64,000 nucleotides of DNA, from assembly GCA_021414205.1 (NCBI GenBank), contig JAIOOW010000002.1, positions 248,001-312,000 of the forward strand. Reading direction: 5' to 3'. Below the pieces are notes generated by a model that saw only the letters and a list, made by a program, of their open reading frames with translations, was not told the origin of the DNA and ran no database searches. Below are positions 18,795-27,355 of the stretch, in pieces; the stretch's first letter is position 1; each line of letters opens with the position of its first letter. A program made the position numbers and the translations under genes. The stretch comes from Candidatus Anderseniibacteriota bacterium. GTDB taxonomy: Bacteria > Patescibacteria > Andersenbacteria > UBA10190.

Positions 18795-19428
18795 TGCAAA
18801 ATTCGTAATAGGTATCTTAGTTGCCACATGCCTCGTTATCGGCGTTGGGGCATGGGTTACCCAGATTAAATCAAAACCGGCAGCAGCAAATGTTGTTCCT
18901 GCAAACTTAGTAGATCGCCTCGCTCGATCGGACTCAGCATTTCAAGGACCTGCAGACGCTAAGGTTACCGTGGTTGAATTCGGCGACTTCCAGTGCCCTG
19001 CATGCGGATCACTCTACCCGGCGTTCAAACAAGCAATGCAGGACAATAAAGATAAATCAGTTCGATTTGTATTTAGAAACTATCCGCTCCCTCAACACCA
19101 ATTTGCACCACTAGCAGCAGAAGCGTCATTATACGCACTTGCTCAAAATAAATTCTGGGAATTTCATGATATTTTATTCGAGCATCAAGATAACTTGACC
19201 CAAGCTGATTTAGAAAACTATGCAAAACAAATAGGGTTCAATGCGGATGATTTTAAAAATGCACTAGATAATCACACGTATAAAGGGATCGTTGATCGCG
19301 ATAAGGCGGATGGCGTAGCACTTGGACTGGATCACACCCCTACGGTATACATCAACGACACTGAATACACAGGCAATTATTCAGCAACCGAACTTGAATC
19401 CGCCATAGACGCCGCGCTTACAAAATAA
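18778..19428 (+). CDS. DsbA-like membrane-anchored thiol oxidoreductase
   Basis: 216 residues. One N-terminal membrane anchor (about 9-29) is followed by a thioredoxin-fold domain of the DsbA/Thioredoxin_4 type. The active site CPAC is at C73-C76 (FGDFQCPACGSLYP), and the cis-proline region is HTPTVYIND (P188). It introduces disulfides into exported proteins and is expected to be reoxidised by the VKOR encoded just upstream. Several exported proteins in this window contain paired cysteines that could be substrates. Confidence 0.93.
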   Translation: MTLTSDAKFVIGILVATCLVIGVGAWVTQIKSKPAAANVVPANLVDRLARSDSAFQGPADAKVTVVEFGDFQCPACGSLYPAFKQAMQDNKDKSVRFVFRNYPLPQHQFAPLAAEASLYALAQNKFWEFHDILFEHQDNLTQADLENYAKQIGFNADDFKNALDNHTYKGIVDRDKADGVALGLDHTPTVYINDTEYTGNYSATELESAIDAALTK

Positions 19429-19431
19429 GCC

Positions 19432-21555
19432 CTAGTGTATCTCAACTACGTAGGCTTTACCATCGGTGAAGAATGTATCTCCGGTGAAATTTTTCCCGAG
19501 CGTCGGCTGAACGAATTGCACGCTTGTATACGATAGATTACTTCCCCCACTTACTAAATCGTGCAGCAATACTCCTCGCTCGTTATCCACATTCGGATCA
19601 ATCGCGTGAGTAGCAAATATCCATTTTAAATGAGTATCTAAGCTCGCAACCCCCACATACACTCTATCTCCTGAATCAGTAACATACGCGGTACGCCAGA
19701 ATCGGGCATGATTACGGGATTTAATATTATCAGCAGACGTAGGCTTCTCGAAGGCAAAATCATTCACCTCCTGATTCCAAAACGACGGCGTTATGGGGGC
19801 CGTAGGATATGGTTTTCCCGTTACGCCGGCAACGAGCAAATCTATCATTGTTCGAGCACTTAACTGCTGTGCCGGATACCATCCTGCCTTCGTAAACGCT
19901 GATACAAACGCTGATTCGCTCGGAGCAGTAACAATAAATGCAATCGGCTCCTGACGATTTCCTCGCAGCGTTTCCGTATACTGCGGAGACCCGTCAGAAA
20001 ATATATCCAGAGCATTCTTAGTGGTAGTAGAAGCTGTCTCGAATACCGGCGGCGCGAGCAAGAGATCATCAATTGCGTCATGGCCAACTGCAATAAAATA
20101 TACTGCAAAGGCGATAATGCACACTCCTGTGCCGGCTAACGCGAACGGATGCGACTGAACGCGAGCAGCAACTGCATGATTCGGTTTTTTATGAGACATC
20201 CACTCAGATAGGCTAATACCAATAATAAGCCATAATAGGCCCATCAAGTATCCGCCCCATACGTCTGAGAAATAATGCACGCCCACATACAAACGAGACA
20301 ATCCGATAAGAAAAATAACGGCAAGCCCGAAAAAGGTTATATATATCTTGTTTCTCCATCTGCGGGCATACCGCACTGCTATGTAGGTAAGAAATCCATA
20401 CAGTGCTACCGCAAAGATCGAATGCCCGCTTGGGAATGAAAATGACTGCTCGGTATATACCGCAACCCCTACCGGACGAGGGCGATGCAACTCAAATTTG
20501 CCGATAAGCCCTACGATTTGGCTCCCGGCAACTGCAATCCATAAAGGAATAATAAAACGTTCTTTTCGCCACAAAAATAACACAGCAGATGCGCACACAA
20601 GCGTGCCTGCAGCAATTACCCAGTTCCCGAGCATGGTGACCCATAAGAAAAACGTGGTAGCTGGGCCGGAGCGGAATGCATACAATAAATTCTCAACCCG
20701 AACATCTGCTCCTGACAGCACTGTCGACGTAGCAAGACTCTGCACAATTCCAAAAAATTCAAGCAATGCACCCAAAAATGCGATAACAAGCAACGTAAAC
20801 GGCATTCCCCAGAAGGAATCCGTCCTGCTTCTATCTCTCAAAAATCGAGATGTGCGCGGATGGTGCTGAGCCCATAGCACAACATCGTGATTTGTAATAA
20901 TAGCGTGGAGCACAGACAACCATATCGATTGTGCGAATCGATATATGCGCTTAGCGCGTCGAGCTGTAAATCTTGCCAAGTACCATAAACCAATAATAAA
21001 TAGCCCAGCAACCAAAATGAACAACCCCGCACGCGTCGACCATTTTTCTGCAACACGCCATGCCGCACCAAAAAAGTACCCGGTATACACGTGAGCTGCC
21101 GACCACCCGATTGCGCTTATAATATTCCAAATAAAGAATTGCCTTGTGTCCATTTTGAACATTCCGGCAATATACGGAATAAACGACCGAATTCCGCTAA
21201 TAAACCTTCCTAAAAACACGCTATAGTATCCATGCTTCTTGAAAAATTGTTCGCCTCGAGCCAAATGCTTCGTATGAAAAATACGATTCGTATCGGAAAA
21301 TATTGACGTTCCGTATCGCCCCCAAAAAAAGCTCACTGCATCGCCGATAATCGCACCTACAATACAAATGCTAGTTAACACCAGCGGATTCATCTCCCCT
21401 TTTGAGGCAATAAATCCAAGCAGCGTTACCACGATAGACCCAGGAACAAGAAAACCTACAAATGCCACCGCTTCTAATATCGATGCCAAAAATCCTACAA
21501 GATACCCCCAGTATCCTATATGTTCGATGTATGCGAAAAGTTGATCAACCCACAT
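19432..21555 (-). CDS. DedA - PAP2 phosphatase - LssY-C fusion protein
   Basis: 707 residues with three modules. Residues 1-200 are DedA/SNARE-associated: FVGFLVPGS, GRFISGIRSFIPYIAG. Residues 250-450 are a PAP2 lipid phosphatase with all three motifs: KFELHRPRP (353-361), PSGH (375-378) and SRLYVGVH (420-427). Residues about 495-707 form a soluble LssY C-terminal domain ending TFFTDGKAYVVEIH. DedA proteins are linked to lipid-carrier translocation and PAP2 enzymes to dephosphorylation of undecaprenyl pyrophosphate or phosphatidates. The fusion could couple return and dephosphorylation of a lipid carrier, which would serve the glycan genes (inference). It is the last gene of a five-gene minus-strand operon. 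Confidence 0.9.
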   Translation of the reverse strand: MWVDQLFAYIEHIGYWGYLVGFLASILEAVAFVGFLVPGSIVVTLLGFIASKGEMNPLVLTSICIVGAIIGDAVSFFWGRYGTSIFSDTNRIFHTKHLARGEQFFKKHGYYSVFLGRFISGIRSFIPYIAGMFKMDTRQFFIWNIISAIGWSAAHVYTGYFFGAAWRVAEKWSTRAGLFILVAGLFIIGLWYLARFTARRAKRIYRFAQSIWLSVLHAIITNHDVVLWAQHHPRTSRFLRDRSRTDSFWGMPFTLLVIAFLGALLEFFGIVQSLATSTVLSGADVRVENLLYAFRSGPATTFFLWVTMLGNWVIAAGTLVCASAVLFLWRKERFIIPLWIAVAGSQIVGLIGKFELHRPRPVGVAVYTEQSFSFPSGHSIFAVALYGFLTYIAVRYARRWRNKIYITFFGLAVIFLIGLSRLYVGVHYFSDVWGGYLMGLLWLIIGISLSEWMSHKKPNHAVAARVQSHPFALAGTGVCIIAFAVYFIAVGHDAIDDLLLAPPVFETASTTTKNALDIFSDGSPQYTETLRGNRQEPIAFIVTAPSESAFVSAFTKAGWYPAQQLSARTMIDLLVAGVTGKPYPTAPITPSFWNQEVNDFAFEKPTSADNIKSRNHARFWRTAYVTDSGDRVYVGVASLDTHLKWIFATHAIDPNVDNERGVLLHDLVSGGSNLSYTSVQFVQPTLGKNFTGDTFFTDGKAYVVEIH

Positions 21556-21569
21556 AGGGTGCAGGTTAT

Positions 21570-22145
21570 CTATTTTACTTGAATCGTCGGACTAATCACT
21601 GCGGATGCGGCCGCGCATTCCTGATCTCCGCTCGCACACGATCTGGTAAATACTAACCAATTGTCGTTCATCGCAGCAGAAACGAGTGTGCCTGTCGAAT
21701 CAGGACAAGAGAAAAAGTCTTCTTGTATTGCGGGGAAGTTTTTATACCCCAATAAATTTGGTATCAGCACTATTTGAAACGATCCAAAGGAGTACGCAGT
21801 CTCCGGCAGCTTCTTCATCGTGCTCGCCATTTCAGGAAAATACGATGCAGGGCGATACTTCGGACCGCACGCTTTATAATGGGCAAGAATATAGTCCGCA
21901 TCTTTTGCAGGGCTTATCGCATGCTGAGTAATAGTTCCAGTTAAATTCCCCGTGGAAAACTGAAACGGCACAGACGCATCTTTTGAAAACAAAGCCCCCG
22001 CGTCTTGCGCAGCGTTAATCACCGGATGGTTTGCAGTATTTTTCACCGAAGCAGTCCCATTGCCAGATCGTAAAGACGCAAATAACATCCCGGCCCCGAT
22101 AAGCACAAGCAGGAGAATAAATATCTTAAAGATGGGCTTTTTCAT
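21570..22145 (-). CDS. Membrane-anchored exported protein of unknown function
   Basis: 191 residues. An N-terminal membrane anchor (about 5-25) is followed by an extracytoplasmic domain with four cysteines (YKACGPKYR, FFSCPDS, RSCASGDQEC), which may form disulfides made by the DsbA/VKOR pair. No family recognised. It lies 12 bases after the DUF1003 gene and 14 bases before the DedA-PAP2 gene, so it is in the mgtA operon. Confidence 0.75.
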   Translation of the reverse strand: MKKPIFKIFILLLVLIGAGMLFASLRSGNGTASVKNTANHPVINAAQDAGALFSKDASVPFQFSTGNLTGTITQHAISPAKDADYILAHYKACGPKYRPASYFPEMASTMKKLPETAYSFGSFQIVLIPNLLGYKNFPAIQEDFFSCPDSTGTLVSAAMNDNWLVFTRSCASGDQECAAASAVISPTIQVK

Positions 22146-22157
22146 ACCGTAAGCACC

Positions 22158-22601
22158 TTACTGTGACTGCCCCGATTCGTCAAGGCGACGCAAGATTTCG
22201 AGTATCAAATTATTTTGTTTCTTCATATTTGAAAGCAATTCCTTAATCTCTCGCTCGGCCTGAACATTCAATTCAAAATCCGCCTCTGCTCGCGCTTCTG
22301 CGTGCCTGCTCTGCAGATTCTGACCGACCATAATGAGCGGTAGCAATATTAATTGTAATACATTGGATATAAACAGCCACAATATGAATCCAGGAAACGG
22401 GTCGAATCGAAATTCTTTTGGCGCATAGGTATTCCATAGTATCCAGCAAATAGTCCACAATGCGACCAAGAAGAAAAACCCCATGCTGCCAACTTTGTCT
22501 GTCGTATGCAAAGCCAAGCGCTCTAGTGGCGATAAGTTTTCGTGATGCTCAACATTTACATTGCGCACCCGAGAGATATATTGAAGACCATTTTCTTCCA
22601 T
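22158..22601 (-). CDS. DUF1003 family membrane protein
   Basis: 147 residues. Two central membrane helices (about 41-60 and 70-95) are followed by a charged coiled-coil-like tail (RHAEARAEADFELNVQAEREIKEL in part). This matches DUF1003: ADKVGSMGFFF-like entry (here TTDKVGSMGFFF), WNTYAPKEFRFDPFPG, LILLPLIMVGQNLQ. The function of the family is not known. It lies between mgtA and an exported protein in an operon, which suggests a role linked to the membrane or Mg2+ status. Confidence 0.88.
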   Translation of the reverse strand: MEENGLQYISRVRNVNVEHHENLSPLERLALHTTDKVGSMGFFFLVALWTICWILWNTYAPKEFRFDPFPGFILWLFISNVLQLILLPLIMVGQNLQSRHAEARAEADFELNVQAEREIKELLSNMKKQNNLILEILRRLDESGQSQ

Positions 22602-22615
22602 AGAATGTATGTGAG

Positions 22616-25123
22616 TTAGTATACACCAATTCGCCTATACAGTACTTTCTTCGCAACCTCTACAATACAAGCATATCCGACCATAAGAGCTATAAGCCAC
22701 ACGATAAATTGGGTCGGCACAGGAACAAACCCAAACCATGCCGCAATCGGCGTATACGGTATTACTGCCCCAAATAATGCGATACCAATAGATGTTACTG
22801 CCAGCAATTTACTAGGGATACTTCTGAAGAATGGCACAACACGCGTGCGGATACTGAAAATGATAAGCGATTGAGTGACAAGGGATTCAACAAACCATCC
22901 TGTTTGGAACAACCCTGCTCCTGCGTGAAATATGGCGAGCAAAATAACGAATGTCGCAATATCAATGAGCGAACTTATCGGCCCAAATATGATCATGAAT
23001 TTTTTAATAAACACGATATCCCACTTTTTTGGAGTTCTCATATACTCTTCATCAACGCTATCGGACGGCACTGCAAGTTCCGAAAAATCATACAACAAAT
23101 TATTTAATAAAATCTGCACCGGCAGCATAGGCAAAAACGGCAGAAATAGTGACGCACCAGCCATGGAAACCATATTTCCGAAATTCGAACTGGTACCCAT
23201 CATTAGATACTTCATAATATTTCCGTATGTCTTGCGGCCTTCTCGCACCCCGTCTAATAACACGCGCAAATCTTTTTTCAATAAAATGACATCCGCAGAT
23301 TCTTTTGCAATATCCACAGCATTGTTTACAGAAATTCCAATATCAGCAGTTTTGAGCGATGGTGCGTCGTTGATACCATCCCCCATATATCCCACTACAT
23401 TTCCGCGCTGCTTGAGCAACAAAATAATTCTATTTTTTTGAATCGGATTCAATCGAGCGAATATCGTCGTCCTCTCTATGAGCGCCCCGAGCGCCCTGTC
23501 ATTCATACGATCGATGCCACTCCCGTTCGAAATTCCGGAAATTGGCAACCCTAGCTCTTCGCACACATGGCGCGTCACCAAGTCGCCATCCCCCGTAAGA
23601 ATTTTAACTTCTACCCCATGCTCTGCAAGTTCTTGCAACACGCGTTTTGCGGACTTTTTAGGAGGATCATAAAACGCCATCAAGCCCAGGTATGTCATCT
23701 TCATTTCGTCTTTTTCAGAATATTCTTTCTTGTGCACGACCGTACGGTGTGCAACCGCCAACACCCGAAACCCTTGCGAGCTTAGCGCATGAAATCGATC
23801 CAATGCTTTTAATTTTTCTTTATGAGAAATATCGCACACCAACAATACTTCCTCAGGTGCGCCTTTTGAAATGATGCCGTTCTTCCCCTTATACTCAACT
23901 ACCACAGATAAGCGCTTGCGGAAAAAATCGAATGGAATTTCTTGAATTTTTTTATATCCAATATGAGAAACTTCTCCATGATGCAGTACCGCTTCCTCGA
24001 GAGGGCTCTTTAGCCCAGATTGAAATAATGCATTGATATATCCATATAGCAATACTTTCTCACTTTCTTTTCCGGAAGCATCTTCATACCTTTCCAAGAT
24101 AATTCTGTTTTCCGTAAGAGTTCCCGTTTTATCCATACAGCATACGTTCATGCTTCCAAAATTTTGAATAGCGGGCAGATACTTCACCACCACATTCTTC
24201 TTCGACATGCGGAGCGCTCCTCGAGCCAAATTAACAGTCATAATGAGCGGCAATAATTCGGGCGTCAGGCCTACCGCAAGCGCCAATGCGAACAAGAACG
24301 AATCTAGAATACTATGCTTTAATAACGCATTCACAAAAAATACGAATATAACAAGTACGAGTGTCGTTTTCATCAGGAGATACCCGAAGGACTTAATCCC
24401 TCGCTCAAAATCCGTCTCAGGGCGTTTCTTCGCAACCTGATCGATAATTTTTCCTAACTCCGTACCTACTCCAGTTTTTACAACTACTGCCCTCCCACTC
24501 CCCGACTGCACATGCGTTCCCATAAAGAGCGTATTAACTCTCGCAGCATAATCCACTTGCGTGCCGCGAATAGCGCCAACTCGTTTTTCTTGAGGATACG
24601 ATTCGCCCGTTAATACAGACTGATCGACCATAAGCTCCTGTGTTTCCAGAACACGAACATCAGCAGGAATAATATCTCCTGCTGAAAGTAAAATGACATC
24701 ACCTATGACCACATCTGCAAGCGGAACTTCTTGTTTCTTATGGCTACGCAATACCGTTGCAGTAACAGAAACTTTTTTCTGCAGCAAGTCTACTGCATGC
24801 TCTGCATGACGCTCTTGAATTACGTCAATGATGACGCTTACCGAAATGATGACGGCGATAATAATAAAATTAGAAAGCTCTCCTAATGATGCGGATATCA
24901 AACTTGCACATAGTAAAATAAGCACGAGAGGATTGAGCAGCTTTTTCAAAAATTGAACAATCAGCAGGTCCTTCTTTTTATGCGCAAACACATTCTTCCC
25001 ATATGCTCGTAATCGCTTTTGCGCTTCGTCTTCCGATAGTCCTTTTAGGGAAGATGCGAGCATCCGCAATAATTCCTGTTCCGTTTCCTGCCAATACGCT
25101 TCAACTATTCGAATGTCTTTCAT
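22616..25123 (-). CDS. mgtA: P-type Mg2+-importing ATPase
   Basis: 835 residues, near the usual size of P3B ATPases. The actuator motif is TGES (172-175), the phosphorylated Asp is D331 in CCMDKTGTLTEN, and the hinge motif is GDGINDAP (from 581). Membrane motif GLTPELLPLIMTVNLARGA is characteristic of MgtA/MgtB, as is the C-terminal helix block beginning SSNFGNMVSMAGASLFLPFLPM. It imports Mg2+ at the expense of ATP. It starts 3 bases after the upstream Gmad2-like gene. I see no obvious Mg2+-sensing leader; the 5' region is the upstream coding sequence. Confidence 0.94.
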   Translation of the reverse strand: MKDIRIVEAYWQETEQELLRMLASSLKGLSEDEAQKRLRAYGKNVFAHKKKDLLIVQFLKKLLNPLVLILLCASLISASLGELSNFIIIAVIISVSVIIDVIQERHAEHAVDLLQKKVSVTATVLRSHKKQEVPLADVVIGDVILLSAGDIIPADVRVLETQELMVDQSVLTGESYPQEKRVGAIRGTQVDYAARVNTLFMGTHVQSGSGRAVVVKTGVGTELGKIIDQVAKKRPETDFERGIKSFGYLLMKTTLVLVIFVFFVNALLKHSILDSFLFALALAVGLTPELLPLIMTVNLARGALRMSKKNVVVKYLPAIQNFGSMNVCCMDKTGTLTENRIILERYEDASGKESEKVLLYGYINALFQSGLKSPLEEAVLHHGEVSHIGYKKIQEIPFDFFRKRLSVVVEYKGKNGIISKGAPEEVLLVCDISHKEKLKALDRFHALSSQGFRVLAVAHRTVVHKKEYSEKDEMKMTYLGLMAFYDPPKKSAKRVLQELAEHGVEVKILTGDGDLVTRHVCEELGLPISGISNGSGIDRMNDRALGALIERTTIFARLNPIQKNRIILLLKQRGNVVGYMGDGINDAPSLKTADIGISVNNAVDIAKESADVILLKKDLRVLLDGVREGRKTYGNIMKYLMMGTSSNFGNMVSMAGASLFLPFLPMLPVQILLNNLLYDFSELAVPSDSVDEEYMRTPKKWDIVFIKKFMIIFGPISSLIDIATFVILLAIFHAGAGLFQTGWFVESLVTQSLIIFSIRTRVVPFFRSIPSKLLAVTSIGIALFGAVIPYTPIAAWFGFVPVPTQFIVWLIALMVGYACIVEVAKKVLYRRIGVY

Positions 25124-25126
25124 ATA

Positions 25127-26044
25127 CTAGAACCCGTCAGCGGATGCAGCAGTGTCGGCTTGTTGCCCTTCCCCAATTCCGGTATTCACGTCTATATTTA
25201 ATTTCGTGGTTTTCCCCGCCGTAATAGTAACAGTAGCAGGTACGCCCGTAATCGATCCTAATATCTGCGGTAGCATGGAAATATAATACTTTCCGGCAGG
25301 GAGCTCTTGTGCAAATACTCCATTCGGACCCGGGACAATAGTTGCAATCAATAGCGATTGGTCCGAAGACGAAACCGTAATTGGACGATCAGCAAACATT
25401 TTCACAGATGGAGCGCATGCGGCACCAGTCTGTCCAGATGCGCAGATCGGACCGATAGTCATCGTGCCTTGCAATATTCCTGTTGTAACCGGAGTCGCAC
25501 TCACGCTCGGTAAGGGAGTTGGCGTACTGATAGGAAGCGGAGTTGGCGTAGCATTAATATAATTTGGAAACGAAAGCGGTAATGCAACGGTCGACGGAAA
25601 ATCAGGTAATCCGGAACCTAAATTCTTTTCAACAATAAGTGTTCCTTGGGACGTAGTCGGGAAAAACGCAATCGTTGCCGTAAATGGAATAAAACCATTC
25701 ACTGCCGTTGTGACCGTAGGCTTCGCTTGTGTATATGCAAGGCCATGCCCGGCCGCATCCAAAAGCCGCACGGTAAATGCACCTCCAATGTACCAATCAG
25801 GAATCGCCTTCCCCGTTATCGTAAGCGGGCTTACTACCTGGGACCCTTGCTTTAATCCATCTATATGAATTTCACTTGTTCCAAATCCGCCTTCCGGAGT
25901 TATAGATGGAATAGGCGTGGCTTTTACGGGAGCAGAAAACGTGCATCCATTATTGTTTCCGCACTGTACCCACAACACTATAACCACGCCAATTGCCGCA
26001 ACTACAATAAGTAATCCAAATAATCGCGACGCGATGGAGGTCAT
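25127..26044 (-). CDS. Membrane-anchored Gmad2-like immunoglobulin-type exported protein
   Basis: 305 residues from ATG 26044. TATACT 6 nt upstream (26051-26056) argues for this start rather than an upstream frame extension. After an N-terminal helix (about 6-26) comes an Ig-like domain of Gmad2 type (GTSEIHIDGLKQGSQVVSPL, then ITGKA, ending about residue 170). A Pro/Thr/Ser linker (ATPTPLPISTPTPLPS) leads to a C-terminal beta domain about 100 residues long with ICASGQTGAACAPSV. It heads the mgtA operon. It is probably displayed outside the membrane; the exact job is unknown. Confidence 0.75.
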   Translation of the reverse strand: MTSIASRLFGLLIVVAAIGVVIVLWVQCGNNNGCTFSAPVKATPIPSITPEGGFGTSEIHIDGLKQGSQVVSPLTITGKAIPDWYIGGAFTVRLLDAAGHGLAYTQAKPTVTTAVNGFIPFTATIAFFPTTSQGTLIVEKNLGSGLPDFPSTVALPLSFPNYINATPTPLPISTPTPLPSVSATPVTTGILQGTMTIGPICASGQTGAACAPSVKMFADRPITVSSSDQSLLIATIVPGPNGVFAQELPAGKYYISMLPQILGSITGVPATVTITAGKTTKLNIDVNTGIGEGQQADTAASADGF

Positions 26045-26050
26045 ACGCAA

Positions 26051-26056
26051 AGTATA
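26051..26056 (-). promoter_or_regulatory. -10 element of the mgtA operon
   Basis: TATACT on the minus strand is followed by 6 nt and then ATG 26044. This spacing recurs before many genes here and implies a leaderless transcript. A TTGACA-like hexamer lies only 12 nt further up, too close to be a standard -35. Confidence 0.5.
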
Positions 26057-26127
26057 GCATAGTCCACATGTCAAGTTGCGTTCGTATCTTGCGAGTATAC
26101 GCTTAGATATAGAAAGAGGTGATATAT

Positions 26128-26781
26128 ATGACATTTATAAACACTTGTATAAAAACTACTGGATTCGCTCTCGTGCTTGTAAGCTCTTTTTTACTTGCCC
26201 CAGCAACGCATGCATCTACCGGATTACTTGATCGCGTACATGAAGCGCTTGTTGACACGAACCTTCCTACTGACATGAAAACTCAGCAAGCATATGACGT
26301 CTGCGTAATCAGCGGACACTATACAACATTTGATCAATTAGTGAACGCAATGAAATGGCAAAAACAGCACGGACACACTACTCCAAACATCATCGATTGC
26401 ATGAATACTAATAAAGTATGGAAATTCACCGGCGAAGTCACGGAAGTAAACAAATGGAAATTGGAAACGGTTGGCGTTACCAAGAGCGGGCTAGAAACTC
26501 GACCGAAATTCGATATTACGAATCATACGATTGTAAAACATGGCGTACTGCTATTCGATGTAAGCTACCAGATGCACTACGATGTAAAAGATGAAATTCG
26601 AAGAGGTTCTGCTGTTACTGTATGGGCGACACATACTAACGAAGCACTGATTATTCAAAACAATGCGCCGCACGGACAAGGAGACTATTATGGACACGTT
26701 GATTGCCCATCATGCCAAGTAGACAACACATTTGCCGCAACACCAGATCCGATTACCGACGATCATCACAGCGAGGATTAA
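26128..26781 (+). CDS. Secreted protein of unknown function
   Basis: 217 residues from ATG 26128, which has a good ribosome binding site (AGAAAGAGGTGA about 7 nt upstream). The first 30 residues are a classical signal peptide ending LAPATHAS. The mature part has cysteine pairs (DVCVISGHY, IDCMNTN, DCPSCQ) and a His/Asp-rich end (DPITDDHHSED). The middle (GEVTEVNKWKLETVGVTKSG) looks beta-rich. No family recognised. It is divergent from the mgtA operon and ends at a strong bidirectional hairpin. Confidence 0.75.
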   Translation: MTFINTCIKTTGFALVLVSSFLLAPATHASTGLLDRVHEALVDTNLPTDMKTQQAYDVCVISGHYTTFDQLVNAMKWQKQHGHTTPNIIDCMNTNKVWKFTGEVTEVNKWKLETVGVTKSGLETRPKFDITNHTIVKHGVLLFDVSYQMHYDVKDEIRRGSAVTVWATHTNEALIIQNNAPHGQGDYYGHVDCPSCQVDNTFAATPDPITDDHHSED

Positions 26782-26801
26782 CAAAAAAGAACGCACGAAG
26801 A

Positions 26802-26832
26802 ATACTACCCCCGCCATTAGCGGGGGTAGTAT
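26802..26832. terminator. Bidirectional intrinsic terminator
   Basis: A perfect 13-bp stem (26802-26814 with 26820-26832) and a 5-nt loop. It lies between the convergent secreted-protein gene and the VOC gene. On the minus strand the stem is followed by a T-rich stretch ending in TTCTTTTTTG. Confidence 0.8.
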
Positions 26833-26855
26833 GTTTACCGTTCACCTTGCGGCAG

Positions 26856-27335
26856 CTACAGCTCTTGATTAATAAGCTTGTCGATATCCAGGTACTTTGT
26901 GACCATCGTAATCTCGCCAGTTTCATCCTTAAGCCATTGTTCTTGCGGACGATCGCAATATAGCTCAATTCCATTCCCATCCGGGTCATCGAGATACACA
27001 GCTTCAGAAACACCGTGATCAGAAGATCCGGTAATCGGATATTTGGCATCCAAAATCCGCTTCACCGTTTCGGCAAGCGCTTTCCTCGATGGCAATAAAA
27101 TCGCAACATGATACAATCCCGTATGCCCAAGCGGCGCAGGTCCCCCATCTTTGCTTTCCCAAGTGTTAAGTCCGATATGATGATGGTACCCACCCGCAGA
27201 CAAAAAGACTGCCTGGTCGCCGATGCGCGACTGCACTTCAAACCCTAAAATGTCGCGATAAAACTTCAGCGAATTATCAATATTCGACACTTTAAGGTGC
27301 ACATGCCCGATTGTTGTTTGTGGATCAATACTCAT
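26856..27335 (-). CDS. VOC-family (glyoxalase/extradiol dioxygenase-like) protein
   Basis: 159 residues from the second ATG (27335), with TATACT 7 nt upstream; ATG 27341 lies too close to that box. Two beta-alpha-beta-beta-beta modules are seen. Metal ligands are likely the His in GHVHLKVS, the His in HHHIGLNTW, the His in LYHVAIL and the Glu in NGIELYCD. YLDDPDGNGIELY is typical of CatE-type catechol-dioxygenase-like proteins. Substrate unknown; such proteins act in metabolite detoxification. typA lies just upstream on the same strand. Confidence 0.85.
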   Translation of the reverse strand: MSIDPQTTIGHVHLKVSNIDNSLKFYRDILGFEVQSRIGDQAVFLSAGGYHHHIGLNTWESKDGGPAPLGHTGLYHVAILLPSRKALAETVKRILDAKYPITGSSDHGVSEAVYLDDPDGNGIELYCDRPQEQWLKDETGEITMVTKYLDIDKLINQEL

Positions 27336-27342
27336 ATACATG

Positions 27343-27348
27343 AGTATA
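27343..27348 (-). promoter_or_regulatory. -10 element of the VOC gene
   Basis: TATACT on the minus strand, 7 nt before ATG 27335 and only 1 nt from ATG 27341, so it selects the second ATG as the start. Confidence 0.45.
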
Positions 27349-27355
27349 CAGCAGC

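Noticed and set aside
22932..23441. A 169-codon plus-strand frame inside mgtA.
   Set aside because: It lies fully opposite conserved MgtA sequence and has no recognisable domain.
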